This document shows, one piece after another, positions 16,068 to 25,164 of a stretch of DNA of 64,000 nt (the stretch's first letter is position 1; the number at the start of each line of letters is the position of its first letter). Under the pieces are notes generated by a model. The model saw nothing but the letters and a program-made list of their open reading frames with translations. It was not told the origin of the DNA and made no database searches. A program made the position numbers and the translations under genes. Origin of the DNA: Homoserinimonas aerilata. GTDB taxonomy: Bacteria > Actinomycetota > Actinomycetes > Actinomycetales > Microbacteriaceae. Location of the stretch: positions 1,426,001 to 1,490,000 of the forward strand of contig NZ_VFOM01000001.1 of assembly GCF_006716125.1 (NCBI RefSeq). The letters are read 5' to 3'.

Positions 16068-16244
16068 CTAGCTCGACTCGTCACCGATCCACGGGCGGTG
16101 CTTGACTCCCTTGACGCGCAGCAATAGCACACGGTCCAGCCTGGGCACCCCCGACGAACGATCAAAGCAAATACGAGAATCCTCGGTCCGGAAGTTGTAG
16201 ACCCGGCCGTCGACGGTCACGTCCAGCCCGTACCTGGAGTGCAT
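16068..16244 (-). CDS. Possible small hypothetical protein
   Basis: A 58-residue frame starting MHSRYGLDVTVDGRVYNFR and ending KHRPWIGDESS. It is divergent from the conjugation-linked gene at 16281 and has a protein-like distribution of charged and hydrophobic residues. It could be real or the end of a decayed gene; no ribosome-binding site is evident. Confidence 0.25.
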   Translation of the reverse strand: MHSRYGLDVTVDGRVYNFRTEDSRICFDRSSGVPRLDRVLLLRVKGVKHRPWIGDESS

Positions 16245-16280
16245 TGTGCAATGGCGCGGGTACCCGCGCACCTCTGTGGC

Positions 16281-16811
16281 ATGAGCAATAGCCCTGCAGG
16301 AACGCCACTCGGATCGCCCATCGCTTTCCCCCTCGCAGTCATCACGGTCAGCGAGCGCGGAGCCATAAACGTCAGCTGCAACGGAAACGACTTCCCGCCT
16401 CCAACGCCGGACGCGCCTTGGAGCCGCGCACGGTTTGGTGATCTTCTTGATGCGATATCCGAACACCGCTCCCACACCGTCCGAGTTGAGGTGCACGAGT
16501 TCGATGGCTCGGTGTTCACCGACATCGTCCATGCGGTGCGACGAGAGCAAGCCATCGCAGACGTTCAGTCACCCAGCACGATGCGGCGAGCGCGGCACCG
16601 CCCAACGGATCAGCTGATCGAGGTCACCGGGTCCGGATTCGTCCCTGGCGAGGACGTCACCGTCGCGCTGTCAGTCTCCAGTGCTGAAGGATCCGCTGAC
16701 GGGAGCGCTCGTGCGGTCATCGATATGAGCCAACTCGTGGATCACCGATCGGAGATATTGCTCATCGGACGCGTCTCCGGCGTCATCGTCACCGAATCTT
16801 TGCCATCGTGA
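16281..16811 (+). CDS. Conserved hypothetical protein of actinobacterial conjugative elements
   Basis: 176 residues without signal or membrane segments. The first half reads FPLAVITVSERGAINVSCNG and DAPWSRARFGDLLDAISEHR; the second half has VTGSGFVPGEDVTVALSVSS and LLIGRVSGVIV. I recall relatives beside coupling-protein genes in actinobacterial conjugative elements. It overlaps the coupling protein by GTGA, so the two are co-translated. A role in conjugation (relaxosome or coupling accessory) is inference. The ATG at 16251 is an alternative start. Confidence 0.65.
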   Translation: MSNSPAGTPLGSPIAFPLAVITVSERGAINVSCNGNDFPPPTPDAPWSRARFGDLLDAISEHRSHTVRVEVHEFDGSVFTDIVHAVRREQAIADVQSPSTMRRARHRPTDQLIEVTGSGFVPGEDVTVALSVSSAEGSADGSARAVIDMSQLVDHRSEILLIGRVSGVIVTESLPS

Positions 16812-18589
16812 GTACCCCACACGGTCAGGGTCGGGGTTTCGGCGATGAGTTGACCAACTTCCTGATGATCGCGTTGATCGCAGTCTTCGGGGTCGCCGTC
16901 GTCTTGCGAGCTGCGGGTTCCGTTGCGGCATTCCTCGCTGGCACTGCGCAACCTCAGGTCGGGATTGCTGGCGGAGTCACCCTGCTGTTCAGCCCGACAA
17001 ATCCGGCCGAGGTGCTGCAGGCGCCCGGTCTGAATGCAATTCTCTACTGGTCGATTGCAATACTGCTGCTCCTCATTCTCGGCAGCGCTATCGGGTGGGC
17101 TTGGGTCCGTTGGCGTCGGCACTCACACAACGTCGATACCGATCCACGGCGGCTCGCGGGAACTGCCAGCAGTCACGAGGTCGCAACCAGTGCGTCGGCG
17201 AAGGCACTCCTGCGCCGAGCTGCGACGCTTCGCCCTTCACTGGAACAGCCAGAACCCGCGGACGTGGGCTACCTGCTCGGGCGCTCGCACGGCAAGCAGG
17301 TGTGGGCCAGCGTCGAAGACTCGATCCTTCTCATCGGCCCGCCGCGTTCAGGTAAGGGCCTGCACATTGTGATCCCAGCGATTCTCGATGCGCCGGGTGC
17401 AGTGGTGACGACGTCGACCCGGCCCGACAACTTGACGGCAACGATGCGCGCACGCGAACGGTTCGGTCCGGTCGCCGTCTTTGATCCTCAGCATCTTGCT
17501 GAAGGCGTCTCCTCTGGGCTGCGGTGGTCGCCTATTCGGGGCTGCGAGGACCCGTTGACCGCGATGATTCGCGCGACTGGTCTTGCAGCGGCCACCGAGC
17601 TGTCCGCTGGCGGCGTCGAGGGTGGAGGGTTCTGGGAAGGAAAGACCCGCATCGCTCTGCAGGCGCTCCTACATGCGGCCGCGCTCGATCATCGAAGTCC
17701 GGCTGAGCTGTTCCGATGGACCCTCGACCCATCAGCCGCCGCGGAGGCAGTCGCCATCCTGACGGGCTCACCGCTGGCAGCCACGGGGTGGGCGGATTCG
17801 CTGGAGGCAACGCTCGACGCCGACCCGCGCACGCGCGACAGTATCTGGCAGGGTGTTTCGCTCGCATTGTCGGCGCTGGCCGACCCCAGAGTGCTAGATG
17901 CTGTCAGCCCGGCAGAAGGCGAGCAGTTCGATCCCGAGCGTTTCATCCGCGACCGTGGCACGCTGTATCTTCTGGCGACCGGCGTTGGGGCCGGGAACAG
18001 CGCAGCTCTCGTCGCAGCTCTCGTTGAAGACCTTGTCGAGACCGCCCGCCGAATGGCTGCTCGATCACCCGGCGCACGGCTCGATCCGCCGCTACTGTTT
18101 GCGCTCGACGAGATCGGAAACCTTGCGCCGCTACCCTCACTGCCCACACTCATGGCAGAAGGTGGCGGCACCGGGATCACAACGATGCCGGTGCTTCAAT
18201 CCCTTGCCCAGGCGCGGGACAAGTGGTCTGAGAACAAGTCGGCAGCGATCTGGGACGCCAGTATCGCGAAGATCATCCTTGGAGGCGCCTCGAACTCACG
18301 AGACCTTCAAGACCTCTCCACGCTGATCGGCGAACGCGACGAGTTCACCGACTCCGTCACGCTCGGTGACCATGGCTCGCGTTCCAACCAGCGTTCCATC
18401 CGTCGCGTACCGATCCTGCCGCCCGACCGCATTCGCACGTTGCCGTTTGGCACCGGGGTCATCTTGCTCCGGTCGGCGCCCCCGATCGTCACTGACCTCC
18501 ACCCCTGGCCCAAGCGCCCCGACGGTCAACAGCTCAAAGCGGATCGTGCAGCGGTTGAGTCGCTGTTGAGACGCCCTGCCACGCCATGA
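16808..18589 (+). CDS. TraG/VirD4-family type IV coupling protein
   Basis: 593 residues. Two membrane helices (about 17-45 and 73-98) anchor a hexameric ATPase. Walker A is GPPRSGKG (about residue 178), Walker B LLFALDEIGNLAPLP (about 420), followed by QSLAQARDKW, typical of the T4CP/TraG family. These ATPases bring the relaxase-DNA complex to the mating channel. The start GTG overlaps the upstream gene. There is no relaxase or channel gene in the window, so the conjugative apparatus here is incomplete or lies elsewhere. Membrane-bound, cytoplasmic ATPase domain. Confidence 0.9.
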   Translation: MSTPHGQGRGFGDELTNFLMIALIAVFGVAVVLRAAGSVAAFLAGTAQPQVGIAGGVTLLFSPTNPAEVLQAPGLNAILYWSIAILLLLILGSAIGWAWVRWRRHSHNVDTDPRRLAGTASSHEVATSASAKALLRRAATLRPSLEQPEPADVGYLLGRSHGKQVWASVEDSILLIGPPRSGKGLHIVIPAILDAPGAVVTTSTRPDNLTATMRARERFGPVAVFDPQHLAEGVSSGLRWSPIRGCEDPLTAMIRATGLAAATELSAGGVEGGGFWEGKTRIALQALLHAAALDHRSPAELFRWTLDPSAAAEAVAILTGSPLAATGWADSLEATLDADPRTRDSIWQGVSLALSALADPRVLDAVSPAEGEQFDPERFIRDRGTLYLLATGVGAGNSAALVAALVEDLVETARRMAARSPGARLDPPLLFALDEIGNLAPLPSLPTLMAEGGGTGITTMPVLQSLAQARDKWSENKSAAIWDASIAKIILGGASNSRDLQDLSTLIGERDEFTDSVTLGDHGSRSNQRSIRRVPILPPDRIRTLPFGTGVILLRSAPPIVTDLHPWPKRPDGQQLKADRAAVESLLRRPATP

Positions 18590-18671
18590 TCCGCGCTGGG
18601 GCGCAGCGCGCACCTGTCTGTTGCAGCGGCCATCACATCCGATGGCCGCCCCAACAAATCAAGGAGTCGTC

Positions 18672-19136
18672 ATGTCCATCGACACCCAGCAAGCCATCAC
18701 AGGATTCATCGCGACCGAGCCCCGTCTGACCTACACCGAGGACGGCACCGCGCGGTTCTACGCGCGGATCGGCATAGAGCATTCTCAGCAGACCCCAGAC
18801 GGAAGTTTCACGCAGCTCGACCCGTCCTTCCACGACATGAGCGCCTTCCGGCGCGCAGCCGAAGAAGGAGTCGCGCGATTCCACAAGGGCGACAAGTTCA
18901 TCGCCACTGGACGCGTGCGCGAGTACAGCTACGAGAAGGACGGCCAGAGCGTCGCGGCCGAGGAGTTCATTGTCTCCCGCTTCGGTCACGACGTCGCACG
19001 CACCCAATACGAGGTCGATCGCGGACCCCATCGCGACAGCAACATGCGCGAGGCGACCGGTCGTGATGCGTCCCCTTTTGAAGCCCCCGCCCGAGCACGA
19101 GCGCAGTCAGATGCCGCTCCTGCGGTCAGCATCTGA
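18672..19136 (+). CDS. Single-stranded DNA-binding protein (SSB-like)
   Basis: 154 residues; ATG 18672 follows AAGGAG by 5 nt. The OB-fold pattern is visible: IDTQQAITGFIATEPRLTY, ARFYARIGIEH, FHKGDKFIATGRVREYSYEKDGQ and AAEEFIVSRFGHDVA. The C terminus is Ala/Arg-rich and lacks the acidic DDIPF tip of housekeeping SSB. Conjugative elements often carry their own SSB-like proteins to protect transferred strands. It lies in the coupling-protein operon, 83 bp after that gene. Confidence 0.8.
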   Translation: MSIDTQQAITGFIATEPRLTYTEDGTARFYARIGIEHSQQTPDGSFTQLDPSFHDMSAFRRAAEEGVARFHKGDKFIATGRVREYSYEKDGQSVAAEEFIVSRFGHDVARTQYEVDRGPHRDSNMREATGRDASPFEAPARARAQSDAAPAVSI

Positions 19137-19151
19137 GCAGGAGCGGTCATC

Positions 19152-19715
19152 ATGAGTGACTTCGTTCCCACCGCTGAAGCACACGAAGGGCGCGACGAGG
19201 ATGACGACGACGAATCGCTGGTCGCTGAACCACCGCATCCGATCAACTGGAATCTCCTCACCGCGAACGACGCGGAGGTTGAGTGGCTGGAGCTGAATCG
19301 CTGGGTCTACTGGCTCCGCCGCACTTACGGACTCCCCGCCGCAGTGATCCCGCCCTACTGGCATCGTCACCCCGAACTCGTGTGGGAGCTGTCAGCGCTG
19401 CACCTGCACTGGCTGTGCGCCTACGACCCCAACCAAAACGGATCCGCACCACTGGGGTGGCATCGCGATTTTGCGGATGCTCGCCTCCGCCTCCGGGACT
19501 GGGTAGCTACTTCCGGGACCCGACTCGATCGTGATCGCCCCACACGGCAAGCCACCTGGCCCGGGGAGGAGCCGCCTACTCCCTCTGAAGAGTCAATGAT
19601 CACCGACCGGGAAGCCGACTTTGTCGAATTCGTCGTTGATGATGTTCAGCATCGTCAAACGGCTGAGGACGAGTTCTACCGTTCGCTCGGCGATCCTCCG
19701 CTGGAGGAGTCATGA
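19152..19715 (+). CDS. DUF4913-like protein of mobile elements
   Basis: 187 residues. An acidic N terminus (DEDDDDES) is followed by a core with WNLLTANDAEVEWLELNRWVYWLRRTYG, VIPPYWHRHPELVWELSALHLHW and GSAPLGWHRDFADARLRLRDW. The central WHRHPELVWELSALH pattern fits the DUF4913 type, small proteins of actinobacterial plasmids and conjugative elements whose function is unknown. It overlaps the excisionase start by 4 bp (ATGA). Abundant Trp suggests a compact helical fold. Confidence 0.6.
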   Translation: MSDFVPTAEAHEGRDEDDDDESLVAEPPHPINWNLLTANDAEVEWLELNRWVYWLRRTYGLPAAVIPPYWHRHPELVWELSALHLHWLCAYDPNQNGSAPLGWHRDFADARLRLRDWVATSGTRLDRDRPTRQATWPGEEPPTPSEESMITDREADFVEFVVDDVQHRQTAEDEFYRSLGDPPLEES

Positions 19716-19930
19716 GCAACGCGGTCGAGGCGACTGCGCCCGTCTCACCATTGCTGGATAGCCGAGAGGTCGCCTCGTACCTGAAGGTCTCCGAATCGAC
19801 ATTGTCTCGATGGCGCTCCGCGGAGACCGGGCCACCATTCATCAAGCTCGGCGGTATCGCCCGATACCGGCTCGAAGCCATCGACCAATGGCTACAGAAC
19901 TTGGAGCCGCACCATGGCGCGCCCAGTTGA
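19712..19930 (+). CDS. Excisionase/DNA-binding protein (MerR-type HTH)
   Basis: 72 residues. A single winged HTH reads LLDSREVASYLKVSESTLSRWRSAETGPPFIKLGGIARYRLEAIDQWL, the standard excisionase/HTH_17 fold. It overlaps the DUF4913-like gene by 4 bp and the integrase by 17 bp, so the three are one unit. It probably bends the attachment region (repeats at 21175-21278) to direct the integrase toward excision. Confidence 0.88.
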   Translation: MSNAVEATAPVSPLLDSREVASYLKVSESTLSRWRSAETGPPFIKLGGIARYRLEAIDQWLQNLEPHHGAPS

Positions 19931-21146
19931 GCCGATGCCAGAGTCCTCACCCCGACCGGTGCCACCGATCGGGGTGAGGATCTCCACCGACATGGAACGA
20001 CGCTCCTACGGAATTCGAGCGCGGGCACGCTGGACCGATCCGCTCACCAAGCAACGCGTGATCCGTACCGAAATCGTAAAAGACGAGGCAACCGCACGCG
20101 CATTCTTCGAAACGCTCCGGAACTCTTCGGTCAAGGGAATGGACGTCTCGATGACGCTCCTGGAGTTCTTTACCTCGATCGAGGATCGATGGGCACGCGG
20201 CCTCGATATGACCTCCACCGGAGACAACTACCGGTACGGTCTTCGGCTCCGAGTGCTCCCGGCGCTTGGCCATCTGCCCGTCACTCAGATCACCGCGGGA
20301 ATGATCGACCGCACGATCGACGACTGGGAGAAGCAGTACGGCGCATCGACGATTAAGAACACCATCGCCCCACTCGTGCGGGTACTCGACGAAGCCGTTC
20401 GCGACGGCCTGATCACAATCAATCCCGCCAAACACCGGGCGAAGCGGAGTCTCCACAGAAACGCCTTCCGAATCCAACCCGCCGAAGATGCTGCCCCGCG
20501 CGCGCACGCGATCCCTGATCTGCAGAAACTGAACCAGCTCGCCTCCGCCTGCGGCACTGTCCATCAGTCCTATTCAGACTTCGTGATGCTCGCCGCTCTA
20601 CTGGCAGCTCGTTCTTCCGAAGTCTCCGGGCTTCAAGTCGGAGACGTGGACTTCACAAAGAACCTCGTCATCATCAGACGACAGGTCTTTCCCGGCAGGG
20701 GCGGCCTCATCACCAAGCCAACCAAAAGCCGCAAAGAGCGTCGCGTGCCGATTCTCGACCCACTCCGGCCAGTCCTGAAACGACTCTGCGCGTTCAAGCA
20801 ATCAGACGCACCACTCCTCGTCGGTCCGCGTGGCGGTTTCCTTACGACAGCCACCGTTCGCGACGCCACCAGCTGGGACCAGGTTGTTGCTGACCTCGGC
20901 CTGCCCAATCTCACACGACACGGTCTCCGACACACCGGCGCCACCTGGCTCGCCGACGCCGGAGTCCCCCTCCATGTCCTCCAAGAGATCCTCGGACACG
21001 CCTCAATCGAGACCACTCGCGGCTACCTCCACCCCGATGACCGCCACCTCGCCTCCGCCGCAGAACAAGCCAACGCCTTCCTCAGCAGAGACACTCCTCG
21101 GAACCCATCGCGACGACCGCGGCAGGGCACGGGACGCGGGCTGTGA
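19914..21146 (+). CDS. Tyrosine-type site-specific integrase of the mobile element
   Basis: 410 residues. An N-terminal AP2-like arm-binding part (SYGIRARARWTDP) and SAM-like core-binding domain (about 75-165) are followed by the catalytic domain with Arg in LLAARSSEVSGL, Lys in KPTKSRKERRVPI, HGLRHTGATWL (HxxR), LGHAS and the nucleophile Tyr in ETTRGYLH. All catalytic residues are present, so it should be active. It ends 197 bp before tRNA-Pro, the likely attachment site. The genes before it are xis, a DUF4913-like gene, an SSB-like gene and traG. Confidence 0.93.
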   Translation: MARPVEPMPESSPRPVPPIGVRISTDMERRSYGIRARARWTDPLTKQRVIRTEIVKDEATARAFFETLRNSSVKGMDVSMTLLEFFTSIEDRWARGLDMTSTGDNYRYGLRLRVLPALGHLPVTQITAGMIDRTIDDWEKQYGASTIKNTIAPLVRVLDEAVRDGLITINPAKHRAKRSLHRNAFRIQPAEDAAPRAHAIPDLQKLNQLASACGTVHQSYSDFVMLAALLAARSSEVSGLQVGDVDFTKNLVIIRRQVFPGRGGLITKPTKSRKERRVPILDPLRPVLKRLCAFKQSDAPLLVGPRGGFLTTATVRDATSWDQVVADLGLPNLTRHGLRHTGATWLADAGVPLHVLQEILGHASIETTRGYLHPDDRHLASAAEQANAFLSRDTPRNPSRRPRQGTGRGL

Positions 21147-21174
21147 CCCGCTCCGTCGCCGGTATTCACCGTTC

Positions 21175-21278
21175 TGGTCCCCTTTTGGTCCCCTTATCCA
21201 CAGACAGGGCATCGCGACGGATTCTGTCATCCACGGGTCGACCACGCCAACCTGTCCGGGGGGACCAGAGGGGGACCA
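21175..21278. repeat. Inverted pair of tandem 8-bp repeats near the attachment site
   Basis: TGGTCCCC occurs twice at 11-bp spacing (21175, 21186), and its complement GGGGACCA twice at 11-bp spacing (21260, 21271). The arrangement (one helical turn apart, mirrored) between int and the tRNA is what arm-type integrase or excisionase binding sites look like. Confidence 0.55.
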
Positions 21279-21302
21279 GAGAAAACGACGTTCAGAAACA
21301 AC

Positions 21303-21338
21303 AAATCCCTGATGAAAATTGCTTCTCATCAGGGATTT
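21303..21338. terminator. Bidirectional terminator between int and tRNA-Pro
   Basis: A perfect 13-bp inverted repeat (AAATCCCTGATGA at 21303-21315, partner 21326-21338) with a 10-nt loop is followed by T-rich sequence on both strands. It ends the tRNA-Pro transcript on the minus strand and may end the integrase mRNA on the plus strand. Confidence 0.8.
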
Positions 21339-21342
21339 TCTG

Positions 21343-21511
<169 letters not shown>

Positions 21512-21757
21512 TTGTCGCCGCCGGCCCCGCAGGACCAGTGGCAACCGGAACAGCTTACCGTGTTTTGGCGGCCACCGAAGACACCGGCCGGCCTGAGCAT
21601 CCGCGAATCGCATCCGCACATCGACGCAACATAGCGAGCTGCGCGGGGATAGGGTCGCCCGAGCTGTCTGCCCGCACTTTGGGGTACAAAGTCCTCTTTT
21701 AGGGGGACACGGTTCGTGGTTTGCTTGGAGACAAGACATCACGGAAGGGACACCACG

Positions 21758-23002
21758 ATGTCGGACCCGACAACCATCGGCGTAACGTCGCCGACCGGTG
21801 GACAACGAGAACGGATTCTCGCAGCCGCCACCGAAGCCTTCGCCGCGCGCGGATACCACCACACCAGCATCGAAGAGATCTGCTCCGAATCAGGGGTCGA
21901 CAGCCGCAGCATCCTCGCGCTGTTCCCCGACAAGTACGAACTCTTCCACCAGGTCGTGCTCGGCGCCGCCGACACCCAGCTGCGGGCAGCGCAGAGCGCC
22001 AGCAACCCCACAACGGATGCCCGCCAGGCCCGCGCCGCCCTGCTGGCCGTCATCGAGGCGGTCGCCCGCAGCAGCATCAGCTCTCGCGCATCCGGCGGCT
22101 TCTACCGCGGCGAGAGCCGCTACCTCCGCCCCGCGCACCTGCAGGAACTGCGCAACCGACTCGCCGATCTGCGCCGCACCGTGCGCGAACCGCTGCAACG
22201 CCTGCGACCCTGCCTCAGCGACGGCGACGCCGAACTGATGAGCGCCGCAGCGCTCAGCGCCATCGCCAGCATCACCATCCACCCCACAACGCTGCCCGCA
22301 GCAAAGATGATGACCCTGCTCACCGTGTCGGCCATGCGCATCCTCGAAAGCGACCCGGCAGACCGACCGGATGCAACACCCGGCATGCCGCACGGTGAGC
22401 AGCACCACCCCCTCGCGCAGGCGCCCACCCGCCGCTGGCAGCCCGACACCAGCCCGCGCGGCACCATCCTCGCCACCGCCATCCAGCTGTTCCACGTCCA
22501 CGGCTTCAACGCGGTCACCATCGACGACATCGCGAACGCGATCGGCATCATCCCGCAGCAGGTCACCCAGCACTTCCCCACCACCTCGGACCTGCTGCGC
22601 GACGCCTGCCTCGAAAGCTACCGGGTGCTCGACGCCACAATGCAGAACGCGCTCACCAGCAGCGACATGCCCGGCGACATCCTCGCCGCGCTCAGCCGCG
22701 GCTACGTGCGCCACTCCTTCGCCGACACCGAGATGATGTCGGTGTTCCTCAACGACGCCCGCAACCTGGTCGACGACAACCAGGAGAAGATGCTCGAACT
22801 GCAGCGCCACTTCATCAGCCAGTGGGTGCGCACCCTCTGGCAGGTGCGGCCAGAACTCTCCTCCCCCGAAGCCCAGTTCCTGGTGTTCGCCGGGCTCAGC
22901 ATCGTCGCCGACCTCGGCCGCCTCGTGCAGTGGGAGAACGACCCGACCGTCAGAGCCAAGATCGAAAAGCTCGTGCTCTCCGCCATGGCGAACCGCTACT
23001 GA
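21758..23002 (+). CDS. Tandem TetR-family regulator (two TetR units fused)
   Basis: 414 residues, about twice the usual TetR length. The first HTH is at about 16-62 (RERILAAATEAFAARGYHHTSIEEICSESGV) and a second at about 230-275 (RGTILATAIQLFHVHGFNAVTIDDIANAIGI, QHFPTTSDLLRDACL), each followed by its own helical ligand domain. Such fusions act as covalent dimers. Start ATG 21758 has GGAAGGGA upstream. It faces the fadA-fadB operon end to end (convergent, 15-bp gap), so control of fatty-acid oxidation is possible but not shown. Confidence 0.88.
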   Translation: MSDPTTIGVTSPTGGQRERILAAATEAFAARGYHHTSIEEICSESGVDSRSILALFPDKYELFHQVVLGAADTQLRAAQSASNPTTDARQARAALLAVIEAVARSSISSRASGGFYRGESRYLRPAHLQELRNRLADLRRTVREPLQRLRPCLSDGDAELMSAAALSAIASITIHPTTLPAAKMMTLLTVSAMRILESDPADRPDATPGMPHGEQHHPLAQAPTRRWQPDTSPRGTILATAIQLFHVHGFNAVTIDDIANAIGIIPQQVTQHFPTTSDLLRDACLESYRVLDATMQNALTSSDMPGDILAALSRGYVRHSFADTEMMSVFLNDARNLVDDNQEKMLELQRHFISQWVRTLWQVRPELSSPEAQFLVFAGLSIVADLGRLVQWENDPTVRAKIEKLVLSAMANRY

Positions 23003-23017
23003 GCAGGCCAGCGCCTC

Positions 23018-25162
23018 CTACCGGAACGACTCCCCCGCCTCCGCACGCCGCAGCAGCGACGCTGGCGGTGTGAACTGCTCACCGAACAGCGCCTCCAGCT
23101 CGCGCGCCCGCGCCACAAAACCGGGCAGGCCGCCCTCGAACTGGTCGATGAACTGCAGCACACCGCCCGTCCACAACGGAAAACCGATGCCCAGCAGCGA
23201 GCCCACATTCGCATCCGCCACCGACGACAGCACACCCTCGTCCAGGCAGCGCACCGACTCGATCGCCTCCGCGAACAGCATCCGATGCTGCAGGTCGCGG
23301 AACGCCGTCGCATCCACCGGTACCGCCTCCGCCCGACCCCTCGCCGGCGGCTCCACCGCGCCGAAGGCCTGCCGCAGCCCCGGCCACAGGCCCACCCTGC
23401 GCCCTTCCACATAGTCGTAGAAACCAGCGCCAGACGAGCGCCCGCGGCGGTCGAACTCGTCGATCATGCGATCGAGCACCACCGCCGAAGCATGCTCCGG
23501 CCGGTCATTGATCGTGCGCGCCAGCGTCAACGTCAACTCGTCCACCAGCTGCAGCGGCCCCGACGGGTAGCCGGCCTGCAGCGCCGCCTGCTCCACACTC
23601 GACGGCGCGACACCCTCGCCCACCGCCGCGACCGCCTCCGTCAGGTAGCGCATGATCACCCGCGAGGTGAAGAAGCCGCGCGAATCATTCACCACGATCG
23701 GCGTCTTGCCCAGCTGCAGCACGAAGTCGAACGCCCTCGCCAGCGTCACATCAGAGGTCTGCTCGCCGCGCACAATCTCCACCAACGGCATCCGGTGCAC
23801 GGGCGAGAAGAAATGGATGCCGATGAAATCTGCCGGCCGCGACACCGCCTCCGCCAGCTGCGTGATCGGCAACGTCGACGTGTTCGAGCCGAGCAGCGCA
23901 TCCGGCCCCACGACAGGCTCCACCTCGCGGAACACCTGCTGCTTCACGTCAACACCCTCGAACACGGCCTCGACCACGATGTCCACGTCGGCCAGATCGT
24001 CGACAGACGCGGTCGGGCGGATGCGATCCATCAGCTGCGCAGACCGCTCCGGCGAGGTGCGGCCCCGTTCGATGGCGCGCTGCTCCAACGCTGCCGCGTG
24101 CGCCCTACCGTGCTCGGCCGCCTCCAGCGTCACGTCTCTCAGCACAACATCCGCCCCCGCCTTCGCGGCGGCGTAGGCGATGCCGGCGCCCATCATGCCG
24201 GCGCCGAGCACGCCCACGCGCGAGGTTGACCACTTCGGCACCTGAGCGGGCCGGCTGGCGCCCGCCATGATCTGTTGCATGTCGAAGAAGAATGCGCCGG
24301 TCATGTTCTTCGCCACCGGCCCGATGACGAGGCTCACGAAATAGCGTGTCTCCACCAGCAGAGCCGTGTCCACATCGACGAAGGATCCCTCCACCGCTGC
24401 TGCGAGGGCGGCCCTCGGCGCCGGCATCGGCGCCCCCTTCAGCTGGCGGCGCAGCATCGCCGGCATCGCTGTCAGCGTCGCGCCCATCGACGCCGGCTCA
24501 CCGCCCGGCAGCCGAAAACCTTTCTCATCCCACGGCTTCACCGGTGACGGGTTCGAGGCGATCCATTGCTTCGCGGCGGGCACCAGAGCCTCCGCATCCG
24601 CAACCAGCTCGTCGATCAGTCCCGCGGCGAGCGCATCGCGCGCACCGAAACGGGTGCCCGGCAGAACAATGTCGGTGAGGGCGCGTTGCACACCGAGCAT
24701 GCGCACCAGCCGGGTGATGCCGCCGGCACCAGGGAACAGGCCCAGCGTGACCTCCGGCAGCCCGAAGCGGCTACGCGGCGCATCCACTGCGATGCGCCGG
24801 TGGGTCGCCAGCGCCAACTCGAGGCCGCCCCCCAACGCAGTGCCCGACATGGCCGCGACGACAGGTCTGCCCAGGGTCTCGAGCCGCCGGAACTGCGCCT
24901 TCACGCGGGAGATGAAATCGTGGATGCGCTCAGCATCATGCGGCCCGGCATCCCGCAGCATCTGCAGATCGGCGCCCGCGCTGAACGTCTTCTTGGCACT
25001 CAGCAGCACAACGCCGGCGATCGAGTCGCGCTCCGCCTCGAGCCGGTCGAGTGTGTGCCCCATCGACGAGATGTACGTCTCGTTGATGGTGTTGATGGAT
25101 GCGTTCGGGTCGTCCATCGTCAGAATCACGACGCCGTCGTCATGCTGCTCCCAGCGGATCAT
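23018..25162 (-). CDS. fadB: 3-hydroxyacyl-CoA dehydrogenase/enoyl-CoA hydratase (beta-oxidation multifunctional enzyme)
   Basis: 714 residues. The N-terminal crotonase domain (1-190) has SAGADLQML and ALGGGLELALA (oxyanion hole). The NAD-binding domain starts at GVLGAGMMGAGIAYAAAKAG (about 318) with FFSPVHRMPLVEI (about 450), and a C-terminal dehydrogenase domain follows. It hydrates trans-2-enoyl-CoA and oxidises the 3-hydroxy product in the cytosol. Start ATG 25162 is 2 nt after the thiolase stop, with GAGAGG upstream, rather than GTG 25168. Together with the thiolase gene it forms the fadAB pair. Confidence 0.95.
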   Translation of the reverse strand: MIRWEQHDDGVVILTMDDPNASINTINETYISSMGHTLDRLEAERDSIAGVVLLSAKKTFSAGADLQMLRDAGPHDAERIHDFISRVKAQFRRLETLGRPVVAAMSGTALGGGLELALATHRRIAVDAPRSRFGLPEVTLGLFPGAGGITRLVRMLGVQRALTDIVLPGTRFGARDALAAGLIDELVADAEALVPAAKQWIASNPSPVKPWDEKGFRLPGGEPASMGATLTAMPAMLRRQLKGAPMPAPRAALAAAVEGSFVDVDTALLVETRYFVSLVIGPVAKNMTGAFFFDMQQIMAGASRPAQVPKWSTSRVGVLGAGMMGAGIAYAAAKAGADVVLRDVTLEAAEHGRAHAAALEQRAIERGRTSPERSAQLMDRIRPTASVDDLADVDIVVEAVFEGVDVKQQVFREVEPVVGPDALLGSNTSTLPITQLAEAVSRPADFIGIHFFSPVHRMPLVEIVRGEQTSDVTLARAFDFVLQLGKTPIVVNDSRGFFTSRVIMRYLTEAVAAVGEGVAPSSVEQAALQAGYPSGPLQLVDELTLTLARTINDRPEHASAVVLDRMIDEFDRRGRSSGAGFYDYVEGRRVGLWPGLRQAFGAVEPPARGRAEAVPVDATAFRDLQHRMLFAEAIESVRCLDEGVLSSVADANVGSLLGIGFPLWTGGVLQFIDQFEGGLPGFVARARELEALFGEQFTPPASLLRRAEAGESFR

Positions 25163-25164
25163 GG

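Noticed and set aside
15566..16105. 179-residue plus-strand frame after the ACR3-like gene
   Set aside because: No recognisable domain, and its second half is antisense to the IstB remnant.
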